Both the position numbers and the translations under genes were made by a program. Below are positions 1 to 7,300 of a stretch of 12,992 nt of DNA, piece by piece (within the stretch, counting starts at the first letter, position 1; each line of letters begins with the position of its first letter). The notes below the pieces were generated by a model, which saw only the letters and a program-made list of their open reading frames with translations, did not search any database and was not told the DNA's origin. Origin of the DNA: UBA1822 sp963634795 (GTDB taxonomy: Bacteria; Bacillota; Negativicutes; Veillonellales; Dialisteraceae); contig CAVHDO010000036.1 in NCBI GenBank assembly GCA_963634795.1, positions 1 through 12,992 of the forward strand, written 5' to 3'.

Positions 1-188
1 TCTGATGTCTCCATCCTGCCTGACGCAAAATCCAAGCACGTGCTCCCTGCTCCAAGCTATCTTGCGCCTGAGTAAAAAGCCGAGCAGTCATCTGACGTCT
101 GACGTCTGACCATCTGACGTCTCCATCCCGCCTGACGCAAACAGCCAAGCACGCCATCCTGTGCACTGTGTACTGTGCACTGTGCACT
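1..188 (-). repeat. Intergenic A-B-C repeat module, inverted orientation
   Basis: This stretch has no gene. Read on the minus strand it starts with box A, four AGTGCAC-type heptamers at 161-188 (one is AGTACAC). Box B follows at about 122-154, with the core GCTTGGCTGTTTGCGTCAGG. Box C is GACGTCA-type heptamers at about 91-122. Two more degenerate box B copies lie further out, at about 60-90 and 9-40, and the start of another box C is at 1-9. The same module appears in the opposite orientation after the third gene (from 3595) and in both orientations after rpoC. Box A lies against the promoter of the next operon. The order and spacing are read directly; any function or mobility is inference. 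Confidence 0.85.
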
Positions 189-198
189 CTTCCAAACG

Positions 199-207
199 TG
201 CTATAAT
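199..207 (+). promoter_or_regulatory. Extended -10 promoter of the nitrogenase-like operon
   Basis: A perfect TATAAT lies at 202-207, preceded by TG at 199-200, which makes an extended -10 (TGnTATAAT). The start codon is 40 nt downstream. The -35 position, around 179-184, falls inside the last AGTGCAC/GTGCACT heptamers and has no good TTGACA match, so the promoter probably relies on the extended -10. The same TATAATGTG string recurs at the promoter near 12907. Confidence 0.7.
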
Positions 208-232
208 GTGCAAAGGAAAAGATTTTAATGAA

Positions 233-240
233 GAAGAGGG
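233..240 (+). promoter_or_regulatory. Ribosome binding site of the NifH-like gene
   Basis: The purine run AAGAGGG (about 234-240) lies 6 nt upstream of the ATG at 247 and is a reasonable Shine-Dalgarno sequence. The ATG at 228 is out of frame with the gene. This supports 247 as the start. Confidence 0.7.
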
Positions 241-246
241 ACTCCC

Positions 247-1059
247 ATGAAAAAGATTGCATTTTACGGAAAGGGCGGGATCGGGAAGTCGACCACGGCT
301 TCCAATGTATCTGCGGCGCTGGCGCTTTCGGGGCGGCGGGTGTGCCAGATCGGGTGCGATCCGAAAAATGATTCGACGCGGTTGCTCTTGGGGCATATTT
401 GCAAGGAAACGGTGCTGGATTGCGTGCGGCGCTCGGAAATGGAGGACATCGCGGCGGCCGATCTCGTGCACACCGGTTTCCACGGAATCACCTGCGTCGA
501 GGCAGGCGGACCGGAGCCGGGCGTGGGTTGCGCGGGGCGCGGGATCATTGTGGCCTTGCAACTCTTGGAGAAATTGAAAGCGCTGCCGGAGGCGGATCTC
601 ACATTGTACGATGTGCTGGGCGATGTGGTGTGCGGCGGATTTGCGATGCCGATTCGCGAGGGGTACGCGGAGGAAATTTACATCGTGTCGTCCGGCGAGC
701 TCATGTCGCTCTACGCGGCGAACAACATCGCGAAAGGGATTCGGCGCTTTGCGGAGCGCGGCCGCGTGCGGCTGGCGGGGATTATCGGAAACAGTCGAAA
801 CGTGCCGGGCGAGCGCGAACTTTTGGAAGAATTTTCGCAAAAATTGCAGACGCGGCTTGTGGCCTTCATCCCGCGGGACAAAATCGTGAATTTCGCGGAA
901 AATCACAAGCAGACCGTCTTGGAATACGCGCCGGAATCCGCGCAGGCGGGGGCGTATCGGGCGCTGGCGGAGACGATTTGGGCGAATACGGAATTTTCAA
1001 TCCCGACGCCGCTTTCGTTTGAAGAATTGGAAACTTTGGTGGCGACGTATGGCACTTGA
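247..1059 (+). CDS. NifH-like ATP-dependent [4Fe-4S] reductase (nitrogenase superfamily)
   Basis: This 270-residue protein resembles the nitrogenase iron protein and its homologues (BchL/ChlL, CfbC, other NifH-like reductases). Such proteins form homodimers that hydrolyse ATP and pass single electrons to a NifDK-type partner. The P-loop is GKGGIGKST at residues 8-16. DPKNDST at 38-44 matches the switch I region. Cys95 (in EPGVGCAGRG) and Cys129 (in DVLGDVVCGGF) match the two conserved cysteines of NifH, one pair per subunit bridging the cluster between subunits. Arg98 matches the arginine that is ADP-ribosylated in some NifH proteins. Length is slightly below the usual 275-295. It overlaps the next gene by 11 nt, so the pair is probably co-translated. 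The NifH-family assignment is firm. The true substrate system is not known. A ChlL or BchL role is unlikely without any photosynthesis gene nearby. Confidence 0.93.
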   Translation: MKKIAFYGKGGIGKSTTASNVSAALALSGRRVCQIGCDPKNDSTRLLLGHICKETVLDCVRRSEMEDIAAADLVHTGFHGITCVEAGGPEPGVGCAGRGIIVALQLLEKLKALPEADLTLYDVLGDVVCGGFAMPIREGYAEEIYIVSSGELMSLYAANNIAKGIRRFAERGRVRLAGIIGNSRNVPGERELLEEFSQKLQTRLVAFIPRDKIVNFAENHKQTVLEYAPESAQAGAYRALAETIWANTEFSIPTPLSFEELETLVATYGT

Positions 1060-2344
1060 TACGAAATGGCTTTTGAAGCAGGAGAAATCGTCGAGCTGCC
1101 CGATGGTGGGCGTGTATCGCGCGCTGGCGTTTTGTACGGGCTGCGTCGTGATTTTTCACAGTCCGCTGGGTTGCGCGCACGTGGCGCAGACGATGGACAT
1201 GGGATCGGGCTTTCGCGTCGTGGCGGACGGCGGGCGTGAAAATCGGCCGGGCATCCCGCTCGTTTCCTCGCATCTTCGCGAAAAGGACAGCATTTTCGGC
1301 GGCGTTTCCCGGCTGGAAGATTGCATCGCCTACGCGATGGAGACGTACACGCCGCGCTGCCTTTTCATCGTGACGTCGTGCGTGGCCGGCGTAATCGGTG
1401 ACGACGTGGAAGAGGTCGCGGAGCGGGCGGAGGAAACTTACGGGATTCCCGTCATTGCGATGCCGTTTGCCGGATTTTTGGGCGGCGAATATGGGAAGGG
1501 ATACTATGAGACGGTGGATCTCATTTGCTCCCGTTTCTTAAAAAAGCAGGAAACGAAGCCGAAGACGGTGCTGCTCTTGGGCGATCAAATGGGGCCGGAG
1601 GGGCAATACGTGCGCGAAGTGACGCGGCTGTTGTCCCGTTTTGGCTTGCGCGTCCTGTACCAATTCCCGGGGTACGTGCCCTTTGACGAATGGGGAAATA
1701 TCCCGTCCGCGGCGCTCTCGGTGCTCTTGGGGACGGCGGGGCAGGGAGACGCGCTTTTGCGGGTCGCGAAACGATTGGAAACGGAATACGGCGTCCCGAC
1801 TTTGGGCGATGTGTATCCGGTCGGCTGGGATTGCACAAAAGAATGGATTCGCGTTTTGGCAAAGTTTTTGGGCGCAGAGGAAACGGGCGAGGCCGTCCTG
1901 GCGGAGGAAGAAGCGCGCGTGGCGGAGGCGGCGGCCGGTTTCCTTTCGGTGACGCGCGGTAAGAAAGCGGTAATCGGCACGGGGCGCAGTCTTCGCTGGT
2001 ACAATCCGACGGAAACGCTCGCTCTTTTGGCGCGGCTGGAGATGGAAACGACGGGCGTCGTCTTTTTCGGGAATTTGTCGGAAGAAGAGAAAGCGGCCAT
2101 CCGGGAGAAAGTTTCCTCTTTCGGCGCCGTTTCTGTCTACGAAGCGGAGGCCGGACAGGCGGTCATCGACGACGCGGATATTTTCCTGACGACGAACGAA
2201 GTTTTCAATACGAAGACGCGGCAACTTTTCATTCCCATGGTGCCGCTCGTCGGGACGGAGGGGGAAATCGCGCAGATGCGGGCGGTGTATCGCCTGCTTT
2301 GTCGCTACGGAGAGAAAGGGGGCGTCGCGTATGTCACGGTGTGA
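1049..2344 (+). CDS. NifD-like nitrogenase component 1-type protein
   Basis: From the ATG at 1049 the product is 431 residues. An in-frame TTG at 1019 would add ten residues that look like read-through of the upstream gene, so I prefer 1049, which overlaps that gene by 11 nt. Only a weak GGTGG precedes it, consistent with translational coupling. Three cysteines match the NifD P-cluster-type ligands: Cys17, Cys42 (in FHSPLGC) and Cys111 (in SCVAGVIGDD). Spacings are 25 and 69 residues, against 26 and 66 in NifD. EKDSIFGG at 78-85 matches the NifD EKDIVFGG region. I see no clear equivalent of the NifD cysteine and histidine that bind FeMo-cofactor, and the protein is shorter than NifD (about 480-530). 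It is presumably one half of a heterodimeric or heterotetrameric catalytic component fed by the NifH-like protein. NifE-, BchN- or CfbD-like ancestry cannot be separated by eye. Confidence 0.88.
   Translation: MALDTKWLLKQEKSSSCPMVGVYRALAFCTGCVVIFHSPLGCAHVAQTMDMGSGFRVVADGGRENRPGIPLVSSHLREKDSIFGGVSRLEDCIAYAMETYTPRCLFIVTSCVAGVIGDDVEEVAERAEETYGIPVIAMPFAGFLGGEYGKGYYETVDLICSRFLKKQETKPKTVLLLGDQMGPEGQYVREVTRLLSRFGLRVLYQFPGYVPFDEWGNIPSAALSVLLGTAGQGDALLRVAKRLETEYGVPTLGDVYPVGWDCTKEWIRVLAKFLGAEETGEAVLAEEEARVAEAAAGFLSVTRGKKAVIGTGRSLRWYNPTETLALLARLEMETTGVVFFGNLSEEEKAAIREKVSSFGAVSVYEAEAGQAVIDDADIFLTTNEVFNTKTRQLFIPMVPLVGTEGEIAQMRAVYRLLCRYGEKGGVAYVTV
2312..2322 (+). promoter_or_regulatory. Ribosome binding site of the NifK-like gene, inside the NifD-like gene
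   Basis: GAGAAAGGGGG ends 8 nt before the ATG at 2331 and lies within the upstream coding region. It supports 2331 as the start and a 14-nt gene overlap. Confidence 0.6.
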
Positions 2345-3587
2345 ATGGGAAGCGGCGTGTCGGCACGGAGGCACGTGCGCATTGACGGGCGCGGCGGCGT
2401 TTTTCGATTCGATTCCGGACAGTTTCACGCTGATCAATGGGCCGCTCTGGTGCTATTTTTACGCGATGAAATACGTGGACAACGAAAATCCGATGGCGGC
2501 GCGGCGCTTTTTTTGCACGCAGCCGAGTCCGCAATCGCTGGTCTACGGGACGGAAGCGGATCTTTTGGCCGGATTTGAATTCATTCGGCAAAATGCGAAA
2601 CCGAAGCGCGTATTTGCGGAAACGAATTGCAGCGTGAGCCTTGTCGGCGACGATATGCAGGGCATCGCGGACCGCGCGGGATTGCCGTGGCCGGTGTACG
2701 CGATGGACGGCGGCGGGCTCTTGGGCAGTTTCGAGGCCGGATTTGCGGCGGCGTCGCTTCGCGTCGAAAAGGAAATGAAGCCGGGCGCGCGAAAAGAAAT
2801 GGCGGTAAATGTGCTGGGGCTTTCGACGGTGCATATGAAAGGGCGCGAAGACGCGGCGGAAATTTTCTCGCTCCTTTCGGAAGCGGGCATTTCCGTCCTC
2901 TCGATGCCGGGCGCGGGAAGCACGTGGGAAGAAATCATGGACGCGCCGCGCGCCGCCTTGAATGTCGTGGTGCGTGACGAGCTGGGTCTCTCTTTGGCGC
3001 GGCAAATGGAAAAAGATTTTGGCATCCCCTATCTGTCAGTCGGTCTTCCATACGGCACGGACGGGACGCTCGCGTGGCTTGCGAAAATTTGTGAAACATT
3101 GGGCGTCGCGGTGCCCGTTTCCCTGCAAGAAAAGGCGAATCGGCTGAAAGAATTTTTATTGCGAAAGGGAAATAATCTGGAATCGCTCTGGGGGCCGCTG
3201 TGGTTTGATGAAATTTTGATTTCCGCGCCGCCGTCCGAAGCGCTCGGAATCGCCGAGACCGTTCGCGGCGAATGGGCGGACACGGCGAAACTGATTTTGC
3301 ATTTGCAGGCGAAAAGCGAAAAAACGACGCCGGCAACGGACGCAATCCGCCAAGTCGGCGAGGGCGACGCCGTGATGAAGCAAGATTATGAAGAATGGCA
3401 GGGCGGCCTCGTGCTGTCCTCCTCGCATGAGACGCAGCAGCTCCGACGGATGGGAAAATCATTCGCCGCCGTCCACATCGCGCTCCCGTCGGCGGATGAA
3501 GTGCATTTTTCGGACTCGCCCCTCTGCGGCCTCCGCGGTGCGGCGTATTTGTATGAAAATATTTGGAATGCGAAGCTGAGGATGTGA
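2331..3587 (+). CDS. NifK-like nitrogenase component 1-type protein
   Basis: This 418-residue protein is the probable partner of the NifD-like subunit. Cys16, Cys41 (in LINGPLWC) and Cys100 (in ETNCSVSLVGDD) are spaced 25 and 59 residues apart. NifK Cys70, Cys95 and Cys153 are spaced 25 and 58, so the cluster-binding framework is retained. NCSVSLVGDDM corresponds to the TCMAEVIGDDL region of NifK. It lacks the long N-terminal arm of NifK and is about 100 residues shorter. The start overlaps the upstream gene by 14 nt. No terminator follows directly: the stop codon is only 7 nt from the first repeat heptamer. With only H, D and K-type genes present, the operon resembles simple nitrogenase-like reductases rather than a nitrogen-fixing set. 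NifN-, BchB- or Nfl-type relationships remain possible. Confidence 0.85.
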   Translation: MSRCEWEAACRHGGTCALTGAAAFFDSIPDSFTLINGPLWCYFYAMKYVDNENPMAARRFFCTQPSPQSLVYGTEADLLAGFEFIRQNAKPKRVFAETNCSVSLVGDDMQGIADRAGLPWPVYAMDGGGLLGSFEAGFAAASLRVEKEMKPGARKEMAVNVLGLSTVHMKGREDAAEIFSLLSEAGISVLSMPGAGSTWEEIMDAPRAALNVVVRDELGLSLARQMEKDFGIPYLSVGLPYGTDGTLAWLAKICETLGVAVPVSLQEKANRLKEFLLRKGNNLESLWGPLWFDEILISAPPSEALGIAETVRGEWADTAKLILHLQAKSEKTTPATDAIRQVGEGDAVMKQDYEEWQGGLVLSSSHETQQLRRMGKSFAAVHIALPSADEVHFSDSPLCGLRGAAYLYENIWNAKLRM

Positions 3588-3594
3588 AATATAA

Positions 3595-3800
3595 AGTGCA
3601 CAGTGCACAGTGCATAGTGCACAGTGCATAGTGCACAGGTTGGGGTGCTTGGCTGTTTTGTCAGGCAGGATGGAGACGTCAGATGATCAGACGTCAGACG
3701 TCAGACCGCGATTGACTTTTTGCGTCAGGCAGGATTGAGACGTCAGATGTCAGATTTCAGACGTCAGACCTTGCTTGGCTTTTTTGTCAGGCGTGAGGAT
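3595..3800 (+). repeat. Intergenic A-B-C repeat module, direct orientation
   Basis: Box A is six heptamers of AGTGCAC or AGTGCAT at 3595-3636, the longest array in the window. Box B follows at 3637-3674. Box C (3675-3706) is GACGTCA heptamers with one 8-nt unit. A second box B (3707-3738) and box C (3739-3769, units GACGTCA, GATGTCA, GATTTCA, GACGTCA) come next, then a third partial box B (3770-3800). It is the mirror image of the module at 1-188, so the operon lies between two inverted modules with box A innermost on both sides. Confidence 0.85.
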
Positions 3801-3807
3801 TTCGTTT

Positions 3808-3825
3808 TTCATCGGATGTGATGAA
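3808..3825. other. Short hairpin between the repeat module and the heptamer array
   Basis: TTCATC and GATGAA form a 6-bp stem with a 6-nt loop. It lies directly before the CGGACAA-type array. No uridine tract follows, so it is not a terminator. Its role is unknown. Confidence 0.4.
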
Positions 3826-3863
3826 CGGACAACGGACAACTGACAACTGACAACGGATAACGG
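3826..3863. repeat. Tandem heptamer array, CGGACAA/CTGACAA family
   Basis: Five consecutive 7-nt units are visible: two CGGACAA, two CTGACAA and one CGGATAA, plus a trailing CGG. The period is the same as in boxes A and C but the sequence family differs. It lies between the repeat module and the terminator-like hairpin. Confidence 0.85.
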
Positions 3864-3867
3864 AAGG

Positions 3868-3904
3868 CTGTGAGGAAATGAAAATTTTTTCTCACAGTTT
3901 TTTT
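3868..3904 (+). terminator. Intrinsic terminator-like hairpin
   Basis: An 11-bp stem (one G-T pair) is formed by 3868-3878 (CTGTGAGGAAA) and 3887-3897 (TTTTCTCACAG), followed by seven T. It is the first convincing terminator after the nitrogenase-like operon, about 280 nt past the stop codon. If it serves that operon, the transcript carries the whole repeat module in its 3' UTR. A third segment, TGTGAG at 3904-3909, could pair with the second stem arm instead. That would break the terminator. Confidence 0.6.
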
Positions 3905-4098
3905 GTGAGAGTTTTGGGGAGAAAATTTCTGAAAAGGCGATGGAATTGGGGAAAAGTGGGGATAAAGATATCCCGGAAAGTTCGGTGTTATAAAAAATTT
4001 CAGGAAGGGCGAAAAAATTTTCTATATGAAGAAATTTTTGATAATGAGCTAAAGAAAATTTTCATATGGGGATTTTGGGGCGAAATTGTAGAAAAAGA
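3905..4098. other. AT-rich, purine-biased noncoding stretch upstream of rpoB
   Basis: Base composition changes sharply here: the + strand is rich in A and G, with many AAAATTTT-type runs, unlike the GC-rich genes on both sides. A reading frame runs from 3878 to 4147, but it begins inside the terminator hairpin and has no recognisable domain or normal codon use, so I do not call it. The A-tracts just upstream of the rpoB promoter could act as an UP-element or bend DNA. That is inference. Confidence 0.5.
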
Positions 4099-4128
4099 TT
4101 GTCATTTTTCTTGTTTTTGTGTTATCAT
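4099..4128 (+). promoter_or_regulatory. rpoB promoter
   Basis: TTGTCA at 4099-4104 and TATCAT at 4123-4128 are separated by 18 nt, or TTATCA at 4122-4127 by 17 nt. This is a good sigma-A-type match. Transcription would start near 4135, leaving a leader of about 190 nt. The promoter shows that rpoBC can be transcribed without read-through from the nitrogenase-like operon. Confidence 0.7.
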
Positions 4129-4134
4129 ATCAAC

Positions 4135-4328
4135 TCACGATGAATAAAATTCAGACGATTGCGGCAAAAAAGCGGAAATTTTCGCGAAAAGCCGGTTTCG
4201 GCGAGAATGTCAAGAGGGAAATCTTTTGGCGCTCGCATGGTTGGGGAAGTGTCGGTGGGATCGGTTTCGGTTTCACGGGCGTTTCCTCATATTTCCCGTA
4301 TTGACAAAGGAAAGGATGAGGAAAAAGG
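4135..4328 (+). promoter_or_regulatory. rpoB 5' leader with palindromes
   Basis: The leader contains a perfect 12-bp palindrome, TTTTCGCGAAAA (4179-4190). The small hairpin GCCG-GTTT-CGGC (4191-4202) abuts it. A weak stem, ACGGG/CCCGT, spans 4275-4299. CGGTTTCGG occurs twice (4193-4201 and 4262-4270). The rpoB start is preceded by a purine-rich run at about 4307-4328 that serves as the ribosome binding site. No known riboswitch was recognised. Whether these palindromes bind a regulator or fold in RNA is inference. Confidence 0.45.
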
Positions 4329-7300
4329 ATGTTCAGACCCGAAAAGGTGGGCACGCGCAAGAGGTATACGTACGCAAGAGCCATTGACGTCATGAAAATG
4401 CCGCATTTGCTCGACCTGCAGACGAAATCCTACGAATGGTTCCAAAAGGAAGGCCTGCGGGATGTATTGGATGATATTTCCCCCATCGAGGACAGCGGTC
4501 ACAAGTGGGGGCTGTATTTCTTGGATTATCGCTTTGAGGAGCCGGACGCGACGATTGACGAATGCCGCGCGAAGGCGATGACGTACAGCGCGCCGCTTCG
4601 CGTGTGTGCGCGTCTCGTCAATCATGAGACGGGTGAAATCAAGGAAAATCCGGATCTTTTCATGGGCGATTTCCCCATCATGACGTCGACGGGGACTTTC
4701 GTGATCAATGGCGCGGAGCGTGTTGTCGTCTCGCAGCTCGTCCGTTCGCCGGGGGTGTATTTTTCGCGTGAGCAGGACAATCTCGGGAAATACATTTACA
4801 GCGGGCAGGTGATTCCGAATCGCGGTGCGTGGATTGAATTGGAAACGGATGCCAATGGGACGGTTTCCATTCGCATCGATCGGAACCGCAAAATGCCGGC
4901 TACGATTTTGCTGCGCGCGCTCGGCTGGGAGACGAATGAGGCCATTCTGGATCTGTACGGGCAGGATGTGCACATTCAGCGGACGCTCGAAAAGGATCCG
5001 ACGCACAATCGCGTGGAAGCGCTGATTGAAATTTACAAGAAACTCCGTCCGGGCGAACCGCCGACGGTGGAATCGGCGACGACGCTTTTGCACAATCTCT
5101 TTTACGATCCGCATCGCTATGATTTGGCGAAGGTCGGCCGTTACAAAGCGGGCAAGAAGCTTGGCTGGAAGAATCGCATCCGGGATCTCGTGACGGCGGA
5201 GCCGATTGTGAATACGGAAACGGGCGAAGTCATTCTGGAGACGGGCGTGCTTGTCGATGCCGAAGCGATTGAGAAATTGGAAAAAAGCGGTGTCTTTGCG
5301 CATCCGGGCATGACGTCGATCCTGATGGAAAACGGCGAAGGCACGGAAGTGAAGATTGTCTGCAATGACGCGAATCTACCAGATTCCGACCGAACGCTGA
5401 AGCCCGAGGATATGGTGGCGAATATCGGCTATCTTTTGAATCTCATGCAGGGCATCGGGGAGACGGATGACATCGATCATCTGGGAAACCGTCGCGTTCG
5501 CTGCGTGGGCGAGCTTTTGCAGAACCAGTTCCGCATCGGTCTGTCCCGCATGGAGCGTGTCGTGCGCGAACGGATGACGACGCAGGATGAAGATAAAATG
5601 ACGCCGCAGGCGCTGGTGAATATTCGCCCGGTCGTCGCGGCCATCAAGGAATTTTTCGGCAGTTCGCAGCTGTCCCAGTTCATGGATCAGACGAATCCTT
5701 TGGCGGAATTGACGCACAAGCGCCGTCTCTCCGCTTTGGGACCGGGCGGGCTGTCCCGTGAGCGTGCGGGTTTCGAAGTCCGCGATGTGCATTATTCGCA
5801 TTACGGCCGCATGTGCTCCGTCGAGACGCCGGAAGGTCCGAATATCGGCTTGATTTCTTCTTTGGCGAATTTTGCGATCATCAATCGCTACGGGCTCATC
5901 GAGACGCCGTACCGCGAAATCGATCGGACGGATCCGGAAAATCCGGTCGTCACCGAGGAATGCAGATATGTCACGGCCGACATCGAAGAAGATAAAATTA
6001 TCGCGCAGGCGTCCGAACCGCTTGATGCGGACAATCATTTTGTGAATAAAAACGTCACGGCCCGTCGCGGCGCGGATCCTTTGGAAGCGGATGCGACGGA
6101 AGTCAGTCTGATGGACGTCTCGCCGAAGCAGGTCGTTTCCATCGGGACTTCGCTCATTCCGTTCTTGGAACACGACGATACGAACCGTGCTCTCATGGGC
6201 GCGAACATGCAGCGCCAGGCTGTGCCGCTTCTCCGCCCGACGGCGCCCTTGGTCGGCACCGGGATGGAATTTGTCGCGGCGCAGGACTCCGGCGTGTGCG
6301 TCTTGGCGAAGCGCTCCGGCGTCGTGAAGAAAATCGACGGCACTTCGATCACGGTCCGCACGGACAAAGGCGAAGTGGACGAATATCCGCTCACGAAATT
6401 CATGCGTTCGAACCAGAGCACGTGCATCAATCAGCGAACGATTGTCTCCGAAGGCGATCGCGTCGAAGCGGGGCAGACGCTTGCGGACGGCATGGCGACT
6501 GACGGCGGGGAATTGGCGCTCGGGCAGAATGTGCTCGTGGCGTTCGTTTCCTGGGAAGGCTACAACCACGAAGACGCCGTCTTGATTTCCGAGCGTCTTT
6601 GCAAAGAAGATTTGTATACATCCATTCATATCGAGGAATACGAGTGCGACGCGCGCGACACGAAGCTGGGGAATGAAGAAATCACGCGCCAGCTGCCGTC
6701 TGTCGGCGAAGACGCCATCAAATATCTCGATGAGAATGGGATCATTTCCATCGGCGCCGATGTCCGTCCGGGCGATATTTTGGTCGGGAAGGTCACGCCG
6801 AAAGGGGAAACGGAGCTCACGCCGGAAGAACGGCTTCTCCGTGCCATTTTCGGCGACAAGGAACGCGAAGTGCGCGATACGTCGCTCCGCGTGCCGCATG
6901 GGGAATTCGGGAAAATCGTGGACGTGAAAGTCTTTTCGCGCGAAGCCGGCGATGAGCTGTCTCCCGGCGTGAATAAGAGCGTCCGCGTCTACATCGCGCA
7001 GAAACGGAAAATTCACGAAGGCGATAAAATGGCCGGCCGCCACGGAAACAAGTGCGTGTGCTCCCGTGTCATGCCGATTGAAGATATGCCCTTTACGCCG
7101 GACGGACGCCCCGTCGATTTGGTGCTGAATCCGTTGGGCGTGCCGTCTCGTATGAATATCGGCCAGATTTTGGAAATTCATCTCGGCTGGGCCTGCCATG
7201 CGCTCGGCGAAGAAATCCGCGCCAAGGATCCCGATGTGGAGAGACGCCTCCGCGAAGCCGGTTACGATTTCGACAAATACGGGATGCCTGAGCCGGATCG

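Noticed and set aside
1019..1048. TTG start for the NifD-like gene
   Set aside because: The ten extra residues are unrelated to NifD N-termini, and the ATG at 1049 fits the family length and a coupled overlap.
247..3587. A true nitrogen-fixing nifHDK operon
   Set aside because: The component 1 proteins are short, lack recognisable FeMo-cofactor ligands, and no cofactor assembly genes are present in the window.
2935..3636. Minus-strand reading frame ending the NifK-like gene region
   Set aside because: It starts in the AGTGCAC repeats and is otherwise antisense to the NifK-like gene, with no domain.
3878..4147. Possible 89-residue protein upstream of rpoB
   Set aside because: The start lies inside a terminator-like hairpin, the composition follows the AT-rich DNA and not normal codon use, and it runs through the rpoB promoter.
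4301..4306. TTGACA as a -35 box close to rpoB
   Set aside because: No -10 element lies 16-18 nt downstream, where the rpoB start codon already begins.
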